The notes under the pieces: generated by a model
What the model saw: the letters and a program-made list of their open reading frames with translations, nothing else
The model's database searches: none
Told to the model about the DNA's origin: nothing
Assembly: GCA_021298395.1 (NCBI GenBank)
Contig: JAJTFH010000014.1
Span: 1-64,000, forward strand
Reading direction: 5' to 3'
Length of the DNA: 64,000 nucleotides
DNA from: Gemmatimonadota bacterium
Lineage (GTDB): Bacteria; Gemmatimonadota; Gemmatimonadetes; Gemmatimonadales; Gemmatimonadaceae
Position numbers and translations under genes: made by a program
In this document: one piece after another, positions 8,600-19,530 of the stretch
Layout of the letters: each line of letters begins with the position of its first letter
Numbering within the stretch: the stretch's first letter is position 1

Positions 8600-10099
8600 T
8601 CACCCGTCGCGGTCGCGGGCCCATGACACCGTCGCGCGGACCGCGCGGCGCCATCCGCCGAGGCCTGCGCGCGCCGGATTCTCTCCGCCGGTGGGCGCGA
8701 AACGCTGGTAGCGGCGCGCCGCGAGGAAGGCCGCCGCATCCGGCCAGACCCCAGCCGCGATCCCGGCGAGCCCCGCGGCGCCCAACGCCGTCGTCTCGAT
8801 CTCATCGGGACGCTCCACGGGGACGCCAAGCACATCGGCCTGGAACTGCATCAGCCAATCGTTGAACGTCGCGCCGCCATCGACACGGAGGAGGTCGAGG
8901 GAGGCCCCGCTCACGCTGCGCATCGTCTCGAGCACATCGGCGGTCCCATAGGCCATCGCCTCGAGCGCGGCGCGCACGAGATGCGCGCGCTGCGTGCCGC
9001 GCGTGAGTCCCACGATCGTCCCGCGCGCCTCCGGTTCCCACGCCGGTGCCCCAAGCCCGGTGAGCGCCGGGACGAAGTAGACACCATCGGTGGAGGGGAC
9101 CGCACGTGCCATCGCCTCGCTCTCCCGCGCTGCATCGAGCAGGCCGAGGCCATCGCGGAGCCACTGCACCGCCGCCCCAGCGACGAAGATCGAGGACTCC
9201 AGCGCGTAGACCGGCGCCCCCTCGGCATCACACGCCAACGTGGTGAGGATCCCGCGTCCACCGGCAGGCCGCGCGCGGCCCGTGTTCAACAGCAGGAAGG
9301 CCCCGGTGCCGTAGGTGTTCTTCCCCTCCCCGCTGCGCCAGCACCCCTGCCCCCAGAGCGCGGCCTGCTGGTCGCCGGCGACGCCGAGGATCGGCAACGC
9401 CGCCCCGAGATGCTCCGCGGCCGCGACGCCGAACGTCCCCGCCGATGGCCGGATCTCCGGGAGCAGCTCCCGCGGGATGCCGAAGCGCTCGAGCAACGGG
9501 GCGCTCCACTCCCGCGCCGCGATATCACAGAGCATGGTGCGCGAGGCGTTGGTGTGATCGGTGGCGTGCACCGCGCCATCGGTGAGTCGCCAGATCAACC
9601 AGCTGTCGACGGTCCCCGCAGCGAGATCGGTCAGCGCGATCCCCCGCGGCCGCGCGACCTCACGCAGGAGCCACTCGAGCTTGGTCGCACTGAAGTAGGG
9701 ATCGGGGACCAACCCGGTGATGCGATAGAGCGTCTCCGCCTCCCCCGCCGCGCGCAGCTCGGCGCAGCGCGGCGCGGTACGCCGGTCCTGCCAGACGATC
9801 GCCGGTCCCACGGGCGCCCCCGTGCGACGGTCCCAGAGCATCACCGTCTCGCGCTGATTGGTGATGCCGATCGCCTCCGGCATCATCCCCGCCTGGGCGA
9901 TCGCCGCCCGCGCGGCATCGCGCGTGGTGCGCCAGAGATCCTCGGGGTCGTGCTCCACCCACCCCGGTCGCGGGAAGTGCTGCGGGAACTCGGCCTGCGC
10001 GCGGCCGAGGATCCGCCCATCCGCACCGACGACGAGGGCGCGGGAGCTCGTGGTCCCCTGATCGAGCGCGAGGACCGCACGGGGGCGGATCGAGGCCAT
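8600..10099 (-). CDS. glpK: Glycerol kinase GlpK
   Basis: A 499-residue FGGY-family kinase that phosphorylates glycerol to sn-glycerol 3-phosphate in the cytoplasm. The N-terminal phosphate loop LALDQGTTSSRALV, the glycerol-contact region TNQRETVMLWDR, NASRTMLCDI and YGTGAFLLLNTG all match GlpK rather than other FGGY sugar kinases. The C-terminal DGGATFNDWLMQFQADVLG is also typical. The start at 10099 (MASIRPRAVLALDQG) gives the usual family length; an in-frame ATG farther upstream at about 10126 would add a short non-conserved leader. It is divergent from the crotonase gene at 10152 across 52 bases. No glpF or glpD is nearby. Confidence 0.93.
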   Translation of the reverse strand: MASIRPRAVLALDQGTTSSRALVVGADGRILGRAQAEFPQHFPRPGWVEHDPEDLWRTTRDAARAAIAQAGMMPEAIGITNQRETVMLWDRRTGAPVGPAIVWQDRRTAPRCAELRAAGEAETLYRITGLVPDPYFSATKLEWLLREVARPRGIALTDLAAGTVDSWLIWRLTDGAVHATDHTNASRTMLCDIAAREWSAPLLERFGIPRELLPEIRPSAGTFGVAAAEHLGAALPILGVAGDQQAALWGQGCWRSGEGKNTYGTGAFLLLNTGRARPAGGRGILTTLACDAEGAPVYALESSIFVAGAAVQWLRDGLGLLDAARESEAMARAVPSTDGVYFVPALTGLGAPAWEPEARGTIVGLTRGTQRAHLVRAALEAMAYGTADVLETMRSVSGASLDLLRVDGGATFNDWLMQFQADVLGVPVERPDEIETTALGAAGLAGIAAGVWPDAAAFLAARRYQRFAPTGGENPARAGLGGWRRAVRATVSWARDRDG

Positions 10100-10151
10100 C
10101 GGGGAAACGTATAGATTGCGCTCCATACCCTCCAGCAGTGAGGACGCCCCC

Positions 10152-10943
10152 ATGGTCACCCCCTTCGCCACCCTGATCCTCGACGTCGCCGACCAGATCG
10201 CGACGCTCACCATCAATCGACCCGACAAACTCAACGCGCTCAACCGCGTGGTGATCGATGAGCTCGGCCAGGCCTTCGCCCACCTCGAGACGCGCGACGA
10301 TGTGCGCGCGGTGATCCTGACCGGGGCGGGCCGGGCCTTCGTCGCGGGGGCGGACATCGGGGAGATCGCCGAGGCGGCGGGGACGGCGGCGGGATTGCAG
10401 GGGGTCGCCGCGCATGGGTCGGCGGTCTTCACGCGGATCGAGCGCTTCGCGAAGCCGGTCATCGCCGCGGTCAACGGCTTCGCGCTCGGCGGCGGGTTCG
10501 AGCTCGCGCTCGCCTGCCATGTGCGCCTCGCGAGCACGCACGCGAAGTTCGGGCTGCCGGAAGCGCGACTCGGACTCATCCCGGGCTACGGCGGCACGCA
10601 GCGATTGCCGCGCCTCATCGGGCAGGGGCGCGCCCTGCAGCTGATCCTCACCGGGGATCAGGTCGACGCGGAGACGGCGGCACGCCTCGGGATCGCGAAC
10701 GAGGTCGTCGCCCCTGACATGCTCCCCGAGGCGGCGCGCTCGCTGGCCAAGGCGATGCTCAAGAACGGCCCACTCGCCCTGGCCCATGCGATCGCGGCGG
10801 TGACCGGGGGCGCGGCGCTCCCGCTCGAGGCGGCGCTCGCCTTGGAGTCGGAGCACTTCGGTGCGGTCGGCCGCACCGCCGACATGCGCGAGGGGACGAC
10901 CGCCTTCCTCGAGAAGCGCGCCCCGACCTTCCGCGGGGCCTGA
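10152..10943 (+). CDS. Enoyl-CoA hydratase / crotonase-family protein
   Basis: A 263-residue crotonase that would hydrate 2-enoyl-CoA thioesters during fatty or amino acid breakdown. The oxyanion-hole segment GAGRAFVAGADIGE and the second signature NGFALGGGFELALAC are intact. Both catalytic glutamates of the hydratase pair are present: Glu117 in GGGFELA and Glu137 in FGLPEARLGLIPGYGG. That favours true hydratase activity over isomerase-only or hydrolase relatives, though chain-length preference cannot be read. The start at 10152 fits the family; in-frame ATG at 10116 would add twelve unconserved residues. It abuts recF (stop TGA, then GTG) so the two may be co-transcribed. Confidence 0.88.
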   Translation: MVTPFATLILDVADQIATLTINRPDKLNALNRVVIDELGQAFAHLETRDDVRAVILTGAGRAFVAGADIGEIAEAAGTAAGLQGVAAHGSAVFTRIERFAKPVIAAVNGFALGGGFELALACHVRLASTHAKFGLPEARLGLIPGYGGTQRLPRLIGQGRALQLILTGDQVDAETAARLGIANEVVAPDMLPEAARSLAKAMLKNGPLALAHAIAAVTGGAALPLEAALALESEHFGAVGRTADMREGTTAFLEKRAPTFRGA

Positions 10944-12071
10944 GTGCCTGTCAGCGCCCCACCGGCGCGGCTCCGCACCTTCGCGCTGCAGACCTTCCGC
11001 AACGTGACGACGGCCGAGCTCACGCTCCCCTCCGAGGGGATCGTGGTGGTGGGGGATAATGGGCAGGGGAAGTCGAATCTCGTCGAGGCGATCGGGTATC
11101 TGCGGCTGCTGCGCTCGGGGCGTGGGGCGCGTGACCGCGACTGCATCCAGCATGGCGCCGCGGCGTTCCATCTGAGTGCGTCGCTCGAGGGGGTGACGGC
11201 GACGCGCGTCACCGCGGCGGTCGATCGCCAGGGCCGCAAGAAGGTGACGCTTGACGGGCGCGAGCCGGAGCGGCTCACCGAGGCGCTCGACGCCCTCCCC
11301 TCGGTGACCTTCTCCCCGCGCGATGTGGACCTCGTGGCCGGTGGACCGCAGGAGCGGCGGCGCTACCTCGACATCACGTTGGCCCTCACCTCGCCGCGCT
11401 ATCTGCAGGCGCTGCGACACTATCGCGCGGCGCTGAGCCGTCGGAACGCCGCGTTGCGCGAGGCCGCGCGGACGGGCGGGAGCACCACCGACCTCGCGGC
11501 GGTGGCTGCGTGGGAGCCGGCGTTGGCGCAGCACGGGGCGACATTGATCACCGAACGGCAGGCCTGGGTGCGATCGCGGAGCGCGGAGTTCGTCGCGCGG
11601 TGCGCCGCCATCGGGGAGACGGCGACCACCGGCCTCCGATACGCGGGGACCTTCGCCGAGGACGCGAGCGCCGAGTCGCTCCTCGAGGCGCTGCAGCGGC
11701 AACGCGCCCTGGATGTGCGGCGCGGTCTCACGCAGACGGGGCCGCATCGCGATGACCTCGCGCTCACCCTCGACGGGCACGACCTGCGCGTCGTCGGCTC
11801 GGCGGGGCAACAGCGCACCGCCGCGATCGTGCTCCGACTACTGGAGGCCGCGACGCACCAGGGGGCCACGGGGGTGATGCCGTTGCTCCTCCTCGACGAT
11901 CCCTTCGCGGAACTCGATCGCGGCCGCACCGAACGGATCCTCGCGCTCCTCGATGGGATCGGGGATGGGCAGCATCTGGTCTGCGTCCCGCGCGCGGACG
12001 AGATCCCGACGCGGTTCACCCGGCTCGCGCGGTGGACGGTGCGCGCGGGCGCCTTCGCCCCAGCAGCATGA
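10944..12071 (+). CDS. recF: DNA replication and repair protein RecF
   Basis: A 375-residue ABC/SMC-like ATPase that, with RecO and RecR, loads RecA at gapped DNA. The Walker A loop is GDNGQGKSNLVEAI (residues 37-50). The ABC-type signature region TGPHRDDLALTLDG and Walker B LLLLDDPFAELD near the C-terminus are present. A GTG start at 10944 directly follows the previous stop. The order recF-dciA-gyrB matches the end of the classical dnaA-dnaN-recF-gyrB origin cluster, but dnaA and dnaN are not upstream; a crotonase gene takes their place. The stop overlaps the next ATG by four bases. Confidence 0.93.
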   Translation: MPVSAPPARLRTFALQTFRNVTTAELTLPSEGIVVVGDNGQGKSNLVEAIGYLRLLRSGRGARDRDCIQHGAAAFHLSASLEGVTATRVTAAVDRQGRKKVTLDGREPERLTEALDALPSVTFSPRDVDLVAGGPQERRRYLDITLALTSPRYLQALRHYRAALSRRNAALREAARTGGSTTDLAAVAAWEPALAQHGATLITERQAWVRSRSAEFVARCAAIGETATTGLRYAGTFAEDASAESLLEALQRQRALDVRRGLTQTGPHRDDLALTLDGHDLRVVGSAGQQRTAAIVLRLLEAATHQGATGVMPLLLLDDPFAELDRGRTERILALLDGIGDGQHLVCVPRADEIPTRFTRLARWTVRAGAFAPAA

Positions 12072-12391
12072 GGCGGCGCGGCGACGAGCCCGGTGGGGGG
12101 CGTCCTCGCACGATCGGCGAGGTGCTCCCTGAGGCGTTGGCGGCCGCGGGGCTGACCGAGGCGGTGGCGCGCGCCCAAGCGATGGCGGCCTGGCCGACCG
12201 CCGTGGGGGCGCGGATCGCCGCCGTCACGGAGCCGCGGCTCCTGACCGAGGATGGGACGCTCGTGGTGGGGGTGCGCACCCATGCGTGGATGACGGAGCT
12301 CTCGCTGATGGAGCCGCAGCTCCTCGCGCGCCTCGCCGGTGCTGCCGTGACGCACCCGGTACGGCGGCTCCGCTGGGAGCTCCTGCGCTGA
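12068..12391 (+). CDS. dciA: DciA-type DUF721 protein (putative replicative helicase loader)
   Basis: A 107-residue protein with the DUF721/DciA core: an Arg/Gly-rich leader, then IGEVLPEALAAAGLTE, a WPTAVGARIAAVTEPRLL segment and the terminal TELSLMEPQLLARLAG. DciA proteins load or stimulate the DnaB helicase in bacteria that lack DnaC or DnaI. The ATG at 12068 overlaps the recF stop (ATGA). Position between recF and gyrB is a standard place for DUF721 genes and supports the call. It is short and weakly conserved at the N-terminus, so residues 1-20 could be trimmed. A cytoplasmic, nucleoid-associated role is inferred. Confidence 0.75.
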   Translation: MRRRGDEPGGGRPRTIGEVLPEALAAAGLTEAVARAQAMAAWPTAVGARIAAVTEPRLLTEDGTLVVGVRTHAWMTELSLMEPQLLARLAGAAVTHPVRRLRWELLR

Positions 12392-12417
12392 TCCTGCACG
12401 GGGTGTTTTCCCTCTGA

Positions 12418-14436
<2,019 letters not shown>

Positions 14437-14460
14437 CGTCGACCGGGGTCGGCACGCGAG

Positions 14461-14494
14461 CGGGGGGCGCATCCATATCTGGATGCGCCCCCCG
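14461..14494. terminator. Bidirectional stem-loop between gyrB and a convergent minus-strand gene
   Basis: A perfect 14-bp stem (14461-14474 pairing with 14481-14494) with the six-base loop ATATCT. It sits 24 bases after the gyrB stop and 21 bases from the stop of the convergent small gene. No U-tract follows on either strand, so intrinsic termination is not certain, but the position and perfect pairing fit a two-way transcription barrier. Confidence 0.7.
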
Positions 14495-14515
14495 TCTCAC
14501 ATCAGGGTCGGTCGA

Positions 14516-14746
14516 TCAGCCGCGGATGACGCTACGCCCTGCCTTGAGCTGCTGCGCGAACCAGGCATGCGTCGCCGAGATCATCGCGAAGGGGACGAAG
14601 CTCGCCGCCGCGAGCGAGAGATGAAGGACCCCGTCGATCCCGCCCGAGGAGACCGGGCGCGTGACATACACGAATGCGAGCCAGGCGACGATCGTCCCGC
14701 CGGCGACTCCCTGCGCCCCGAGGGCGGCCATCTTGTCGAAGTTCAT
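14516..14746 (-). CDS. Small hypothetical membrane protein (76 aa)
   Basis: A 76-residue protein with two predicted membrane helices, roughly residues 9-29 (GAQGVAGGTIVAWLAFVYV) and 40-60 (VLHLSLAAASFVPFAMIS), joined by a short glycine-rich loop and ending in a basic tail. It begins six bases after the deoA-like gene stop on the same strand, so it is likely the last gene of that transcript. I do not recognise the family. Confidence 0.55.
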   Translation of the reverse strand: MNFDKMAALGAQGVAGGTIVAWLAFVYVTRPVSSGGIDGVLHLSLAAASFVPFAMISATHAWFAQQLKAGRSVIRG

Positions 14747-14752
14747 ACGGTA

Positions 14753-16108
14753 TCAATGTGGCAGGGTACCGGGGAGTTCCTCCACCCCCCCGGCGGTCAC
14801 CCGGTGCGAGATGAGGGGGCGCTTCGGCGGGGCCGCGGCCCCGATGGGGACCGCGGCCGCCAGGATCTCGAGGGCCGCCGCCAGCCGCTGGCTCTCCGAG
14901 GCATGCACGACGAGGAGGGGGTCCCCGGCCTCGACCCGCTGCCCCGGGCGGACCTGCACCATCACCCCCACCGCCGGGTCGATCACGTCATCGGTGTGTG
15001 ACCGCCCCCCGCCGAGAGCGATGATCGCCGCCCCGATCGCCCGTGGCTCCACCCGCTGCACCACCCCCGCCGCCAGCGCCGCGATGGTCTGGGTGATCGG
15101 CGCGCGGGCCATGACCCCCCAGGGGTCATCGGCGACGCGGGGATCCCCGCCCTGCGCCTCGACGATCACCCGGAAGCGCGCGAGCGCGCGCCCGTCGTCG
15201 AGTGCCGCGGTCGCCAGCGTGCGCCCGGCCGCGCGGTCGGGCGCGACGCCACCCAAGACGAGCATCTCGGCGGCGAGGGCCACGGTGACCTCCCGCACGT
15301 CGGCGGGGCCGCCGCCGCGCAGCACCGCGACCGACTCCGCGACCTCGAGCGCATTGCCACACGCTTCGCCCAAGGGTGCATCCATGTCAGTGAGCAGGGC
15401 GACGGTGCGACACCCCCGCCGCTCCCCGATGTCGATCATCGTACGCGCGAGGGCGAGGGCGTCCGCTTGGTCGGGGAGGAATGCCCCGGCCCCGGTCTTC
15501 ACGTCGAGCACGAGCCCATTCAGATCCTCGGCCAACTTCTTGCTCATGATGCTCGCCGCGATGAGCGGGATCGCCTCGACGGTCGCCGTCGCCCCACGCA
15601 GCGCGTAGAGCTTTCGGTCGGCTGGGGCGATCTCCGCCGTCTGTCCGAGCATCGCGCAGTTGTGACGCACCAGCAGTGCCTCGGCCTCCTGGATCGAGAT
15701 CCCGGTGCGGAAGCCGGGGATCGCCTCGAGCTTATCGAGGGTACCGCCGGTATGCCCGAGCGAGCGCCCCGACATCATCGGCACGGCCACACCGCACGCG
15801 GCGACGAGCGGGGCCAAGATGAGCGAGACCTTGTCCCCGAGCCCGCCGGTCGAGTGCTTGTCGACGCGGGCCATCGGGAGATGCCCGAGCGAGAAGCGGG
15901 CCCCGCTCTCGAGCATCGCGGCGGTGAGCCCCTCGATCTCCGCGGGATCGAGTCCCCGGAGGACGATCGCCATCGCCATCGCGGCCATCTGGTAGTCAGG
16001 GATCTCGTCGGCGGCGTAGGCCTGCATCATCGGGCGCCAGGCGTCGTCGGGGATCCGGCCGCCGTCTCGCTTGCGCGCGATCAGTTCGAGGAATCGCATT
16101 GGACCCAT
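14753..16108 (-). CDS. deoA: Pyrimidine-nucleoside / thymidine phosphorylase
   Basis: A 451-residue class II nucleoside phosphorylase that splits thymidine or uridine with phosphate into base and (deoxy)ribose 1-phosphate for salvage. The family signature SGRSLGHTGGTLDKLEAI is complete, with the phosphate-site KHSTGGLGDKVSLILAP ahead of it and SKKLAEDLNGLVLDVKTG behind. A C-terminal PYNP domain (VQVRPGQRVEAGDPLLVVHA) is present. ATGs at 16108 (MGPMRFLELI) and 16099 (MRFLELI) are both possible; neither has a strong ribosome site. Whether it is thymidine-specific (DeoA) or general (Pdp) cannot be told. The symbol is by family. Confidence 0.9.
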   Translation of the reverse strand: MGPMRFLELIARKRDGGRIPDDAWRPMMQAYAADEIPDYQMAAMAMAIVLRGLDPAEIEGLTAAMLESGARFSLGHLPMARVDKHSTGGLGDKVSLILAPLVAACGVAVPMMSGRSLGHTGGTLDKLEAIPGFRTGISIQEAEALLVRHNCAMLGQTAEIAPADRKLYALRGATATVEAIPLIAASIMSKKLAEDLNGLVLDVKTGAGAFLPDQADALALARTMIDIGERRGCRTVALLTDMDAPLGEACGNALEVAESVAVLRGGGPADVREVTVALAAEMLVLGGVAPDRAAGRTLATAALDDGRALARFRVIVEAQGGDPRVADDPWGVMARAPITQTIAALAAGVVQRVEPRAIGAAIIALGGGRSHTDDVIDPAVGVMVQVRPGQRVEAGDPLLVVHASESQRLAAALEILAAAVPIGAAAPPKRPLISHRVTAGGVEELPGTLPH

Positions 16109-16177
16109 GAGGGGAGGCGAAGTAGGTTCCGACGGGGACGCGCGATGCCCGCGCACGATCGACAGGAGAACGACACG

Positions 16178-16849
16178 ATGAGGCGGGGACGATTGATGGC
16201 GCTGGTGACGCTCATGATGCTCCTCGCGAGCGTCCCGCTGCCTGCACAGGAAGGTAGGAGTGCGGCCACCCTCTGGAAAGCGGCGATCGCCGCGGTGGAT
16301 TCAGGACAGTTCGCGACGCCCGAGCGACAGACGCGCCTCTACGCCGATGCGGCGCGCTGGGCCGATTCCGCGGCGCGGCTGGCGCCCCGCGACCCCGACG
16401 CGCGGGTGGTGAAGGCGATCGCGGCGGGCCGCAAGGCGCTCTCCCTTGGTCCGCGCGACCGCGTGCAATACGCCGTCCTCGTCCGGAACGAGGTCCTCGC
16501 TGCGCTCGCGATCGCCCCGGACCACGCCGGCGCGCACCATGTGCTCGGGATGTGGCACGCCGAGATCCTCCGACTCAACCCCGTGGCGCGCTTCGCGGCC
16601 AAGACGCTCCTCGGCGCCTCCGTCTTCGGCGAGGCCGATTGGGAGAAGGCCCAGCGTGCCCTCGAGCGGGCCGTGGCGATCGAGCCCGATCGCATCACGC
16701 ATCGGCTCGATCTCGCCAGCATCCTCGCCGACCGCGGCAATGTCGCCGGCGCCCGTACGCAGTATGAATGGATCGCCCGGGCGACCGCGCGCGAATACAA
16801 CGACAGGACCTATCAGCGGCTCGCCGCCGATCGACTCCGCGGGCTGTGA
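16178..16849 (+). CDS. Exported tetratricopeptide-repeat protein
   Basis: A 223-residue protein with a signal peptide (RRGRLMALVTLMMLLASVPLPAQ) and helical repeats. Recognisable TPR-like units include ADAARWADSAARLAPRDPDAR, AALAIAPDHAGAHHVLGMWH and AQRALERAVAIEPDRITHRL. The layout resembles regulator-of-microtubule-dynamics-type TPR proteins, which bacteria carry as periplasmic proteins of unknown role. AGGAG at 16164-16168 decides the ATG at 16178. The stop overlaps the GTG start of ligA. It is divergent from the phosphorylase. A periplasmic protein-binding role is inferred. Confidence 0.7.
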   Translation: MRRGRLMALVTLMMLLASVPLPAQEGRSAATLWKAAIAAVDSGQFATPERQTRLYADAARWADSAARLAPRDPDARVVKAIAAGRKALSLGPRDRVQYAVLVRNEVLAALAIAPDHAGAHHVLGMWHAEILRLNPVARFAAKTLLGASVFGEADWEKAQRALERAVAIEPDRITHRLDLASILADRGNVAGARTQYEWIARATAREYNDRTYQRLAADRLRGL

Positions 16850-18873
16850 GCGCGGCCGAGACCCCGACGACCCGCGCCAGCCTCCTCCGCCGCCGTCTCG
16901 AGGAGGCGGCGCATGCCTACTACGTGCTCGATCGCCCGTCGCTCAGCGATGCGGCGTACGACCAGCTCTTCCGCGAGCTCCAGGCGCTGGAGCGCGATCA
17001 CCCGGAGCTCGCCGACGCCGACTCCCCCACCCAGCGCGTGGGCGCCGCCGTCACCGAGAGCCATCTCGCGAAGCACACGCATCTGGTGCCGATGGGGTCG
17101 CTCGACAATGCCTTCGATGAGGCCGAGCTCGCCGAGTGGGAGGGCCGGCTCCGCAAGCTGACCGGCGGCGCGGTCGATACCGCCGGCTACTGCTGCGAGC
17201 TCAAGATCGATGGCGCCGCGATCTCGCTGACCTACCGTGACGGCGTGCTGGTCACGGCCGCCACGCGTGGGAACGGGAGCGTGGGCGAGGATGTCACCGC
17301 CAACGTGCGCACGATCCCCGACATCCCGCGCCATCTCGCCGGCGACGGGTGGCCCCCGCTGATCGAACTCCGCGGCGAGGTCTACATGACCTTCGAGGGG
17401 TTCGAGCGGATGAACGCCGAGCGGGTGCGCGCTGGGGAGGCGGTCTTCGCGAATCCGCGGAACTCCGCTGCGGGGGCGCTCCGCCAGAAGGATCCGCGCG
17501 AGACGGCCAAGCGTCCGCTCCGCTTCTTCGGCTACGCCTTCGCCGTGCCGGGGGCGGCACCCCTCCCCTTCCAGTCACAGTGGGAGCTGCTCGAGACCCT
17601 CGTCACCTGGGGGATCCCCGTCGCGCCGGCGCGGCGCCACTGCCCCTCGCTCGAGGCGGTGCACACCTGGGCGCGCGAGCTGGAGCGTGAGATTCGCCCC
17701 ACCCTCCCCTTCGCGATCGACGGCGGCGTGGTCAAGGTGAATACGCTGACGTTGCAGACCGAGCTGGGCGTGATCGGCGGTCGGGTGCCGCGGTGGGCGA
17801 CCGCACGCAAGTTCGCCCCCGACCTCGCCGAGACACAGCTCCTCGACATCGAGGTCCAGGTGGGACGCACCGGGGCGCTCACCCCGCGCGCCGTGCTCGC
17901 CCCGGTCGAGGTCGGCGGCGCCACGATCACCTACGCGACGCTCCACAACTTCGATCTCATCGCCGAGAAGGACCTCCGCATCGGTGATGTGGTGCAGGTG
18001 AAGCGCGCCGGCGAGGTGATCCCGCAGGTGATCGGCCCCGTCCCCGAGCGGCGCACCGGCACGGAGCGCGCGGTGCGGGCGCCGCATCGCTGCCCGATCT
18101 GCGAGACCGCCGTCGTGCGCGACGAGGAGGAGGTCGCGATCTGCTGCCCGAACGTCGCCTGCCCCGGCCGGCGGCTCGAGGCGCTCGCGCACTTCACCTC
18201 GCGCGACGGGATGGATATCCGGGGGCTGAGCTATCAGCGGCTCGAGCAGTTGATCGCGGCAGGACTCGTCTCCGATGTCGCCGATCTCTACACCCTCACC
18301 CCCGAGCAGGTGGGCGCGCTCGAGCGCTTCGCCGATCGCAGCGCCGAGCAACTCGTCGCCGCGATCGCAGCCTCCAAGACGCAACCGCTCTCGCGCCTGC
18401 TGCATGCGCTCGGGATCCGCCATGTGGGGGCGGAGTCGGCGAAGCTCCTCGCCCGCACCTTCGGCACGATGGACGCGCTCACCCACGCCTCGGTCGAGGC
18501 GCTCGAGGCGCCGCACGGCGTGGGGGGGACGATGGCGGAGGCGGTGCATGCCTGGGGGCATGACCCGGCGATCCGTGCCCTCCTCGCGAAGCTCACGCGC
18601 GCCGGCGTGCGCATGGATGAACCACAGGCCGCCGTGGCCGACGGGCCGTTCAAGGGACTCAAGGTCGTGCTCACCGGGACCCTCCCCACCCTCGCTCGCG
18701 GTGCGGCGACGGCGCTGATCGAAGGGGCCGGTGGGAAGGTCACCAGCGCCGTCTCCAAGGCGACCGATCTTCTCGTCGCCGGCGAGGAGGCAGGGAGCAA
18801 GCTGGAGAAGGCGACCACCCTTGGGATCCCGGTGATCGACGAAGCGGAACTCTTGCGCCGCCTCGGCCGCTGA
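16846..18873 (+). CDS. ligA: NAD-dependent DNA ligase LigA
   Basis: A 675-residue ligase that seals nicks using NAD. The adenylated lysine is Lys120 in ELKIDGAAISLTYRDG. Domains follow in the usual order: the Ia and adenylation domains, OB-fold, a Cys4 zinc finger (CPICETAV then ICCPNVACPG), a helix-hairpin-helix region near residues 500-570 and a BRCT domain (FKGLKVVLTGTLPTLARG onward). The GTG start at 16846 overlaps the preceding stop by three bases (GTGA) and puts residue numbering in line with the family. Essential replication and repair gene. Confidence 0.96.
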   Translation: MSAAETPTTRASLLRRRLEEAAHAYYVLDRPSLSDAAYDQLFRELQALERDHPELADADSPTQRVGAAVTESHLAKHTHLVPMGSLDNAFDEAELAEWEGRLRKLTGGAVDTAGYCCELKIDGAAISLTYRDGVLVTAATRGNGSVGEDVTANVRTIPDIPRHLAGDGWPPLIELRGEVYMTFEGFERMNAERVRAGEAVFANPRNSAAGALRQKDPRETAKRPLRFFGYAFAVPGAAPLPFQSQWELLETLVTWGIPVAPARRHCPSLEAVHTWARELEREIRPTLPFAIDGGVVKVNTLTLQTELGVIGGRVPRWATARKFAPDLAETQLLDIEVQVGRTGALTPRAVLAPVEVGGATITYATLHNFDLIAEKDLRIGDVVQVKRAGEVIPQVIGPVPERRTGTERAVRAPHRCPICETAVVRDEEEVAICCPNVACPGRRLEALAHFTSRDGMDIRGLSYQRLEQLIAAGLVSDVADLYTLTPEQVGALERFADRSAEQLVAAIAASKTQPLSRLLHALGIRHVGAESAKLLARTFGTMDALTHASVEALEAPHGVGGTMAEAVHAWGHDPAIRALLAKLTRAGVRMDEPQAAVADGPFKGLKVVLTGTLPTLARGAATALIEGAGGKVTSAVSKATDLLVAGEEAGSKLEKATTLGIPVIDEAELLRRLGR

Positions 18874-18893
18874 CCGTTCCTTCCTGCGCGCCG

Positions 18894-19451
18894 ATGCCCT
18901 CCTCCTCGCCCGATCCCCTCGCCCTGACCTCGGTCCCGCACACCTCGCTGCGCGCCCTGCGCTCCGCGTTGGTGCGGGACCTCGGTGACGGGTTCGCGAG
19001 TGTCCTCCAAGAGGCCGGATTCGCCGGGGGGGCCTCGGTCCTCGACGCCTTCGCTGCGTGGTGCGGCCGGCATGGGCTCGCGGCGCCGGCGACCCTGCCG
19101 ATCGAGACCTTCCATGCCGCACTCGCGCGCTTCCTCGCCGAAGCGGGGTGGGGCCAGATCACGGTCACTTCGCTGGGCGATGCGGTCCTTGCGATCGACT
19201 CGGCGGATTGGGCCGAGGCAGACCCCGACGCCCCCATGCCCTACCCCTCGTGCTACTACACGGCCGGGATGTTCGCCGACCTGCTGGGCCGCGTCGCCGA
19301 CGCCCCGGTGGGGTGCATGGAAGTCAGCTGTCGGTCGAGCGGGGCGACCGACTGCCGATTCCTCGTGGGGAACCCCGAGGTCATGGCCCATGTGTACCAG
19401 CGGATCACCGAGGGCGTCGGGTACGAGGACGCGCTGGACGAGCTCGCCTGA
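18894..19451 (+). CDS. V4R-domain protein (4-vinyl-reductase-like sensor domain)
   Basis: A 185-residue protein whose C-terminal half is a V4R domain: CYYTAGMFADLLGRV, then CMEVSCRSSGATDCRFLVG. Four cysteines (120, 141, 146, 154) fit the metal or ligand-binding pattern of V4R domains, found in BchJ, XylR-type sensors and archaeal regulators that bind small hydrocarbons or tetrapyrroles. There is no DNA-binding or ATPase domain attached. The N-terminal 110 residues are helical and not recognised. It stands ahead of a TPR gene and a ParA gene on the same strand, 20 bases after ligA. A role as a ligand-sensing or assembly partner of those proteins is inference. Confidence 0.7.
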   Translation: MPSSSPDPLALTSVPHTSLRALRSALVRDLGDGFASVLQEAGFAGGASVLDAFAAWCGRHGLAAPATLPIETFHAALARFLAEAGWGQITVTSLGDAVLAIDSADWAEADPDAPMPYPSCYYTAGMFADLLGRVADAPVGCMEVSCRSSGATDCRFLVGNPEVMAHVYQRITEGVGYEDALDELA

Positions 19452-19530
19452 GGGGTCTCGATACCCCCTCGATGCGGTTGCTGGCCCCTCGCCGTTCGGA
19501 TAGCTTGAGCCGGACCCCTCTCGACACGCT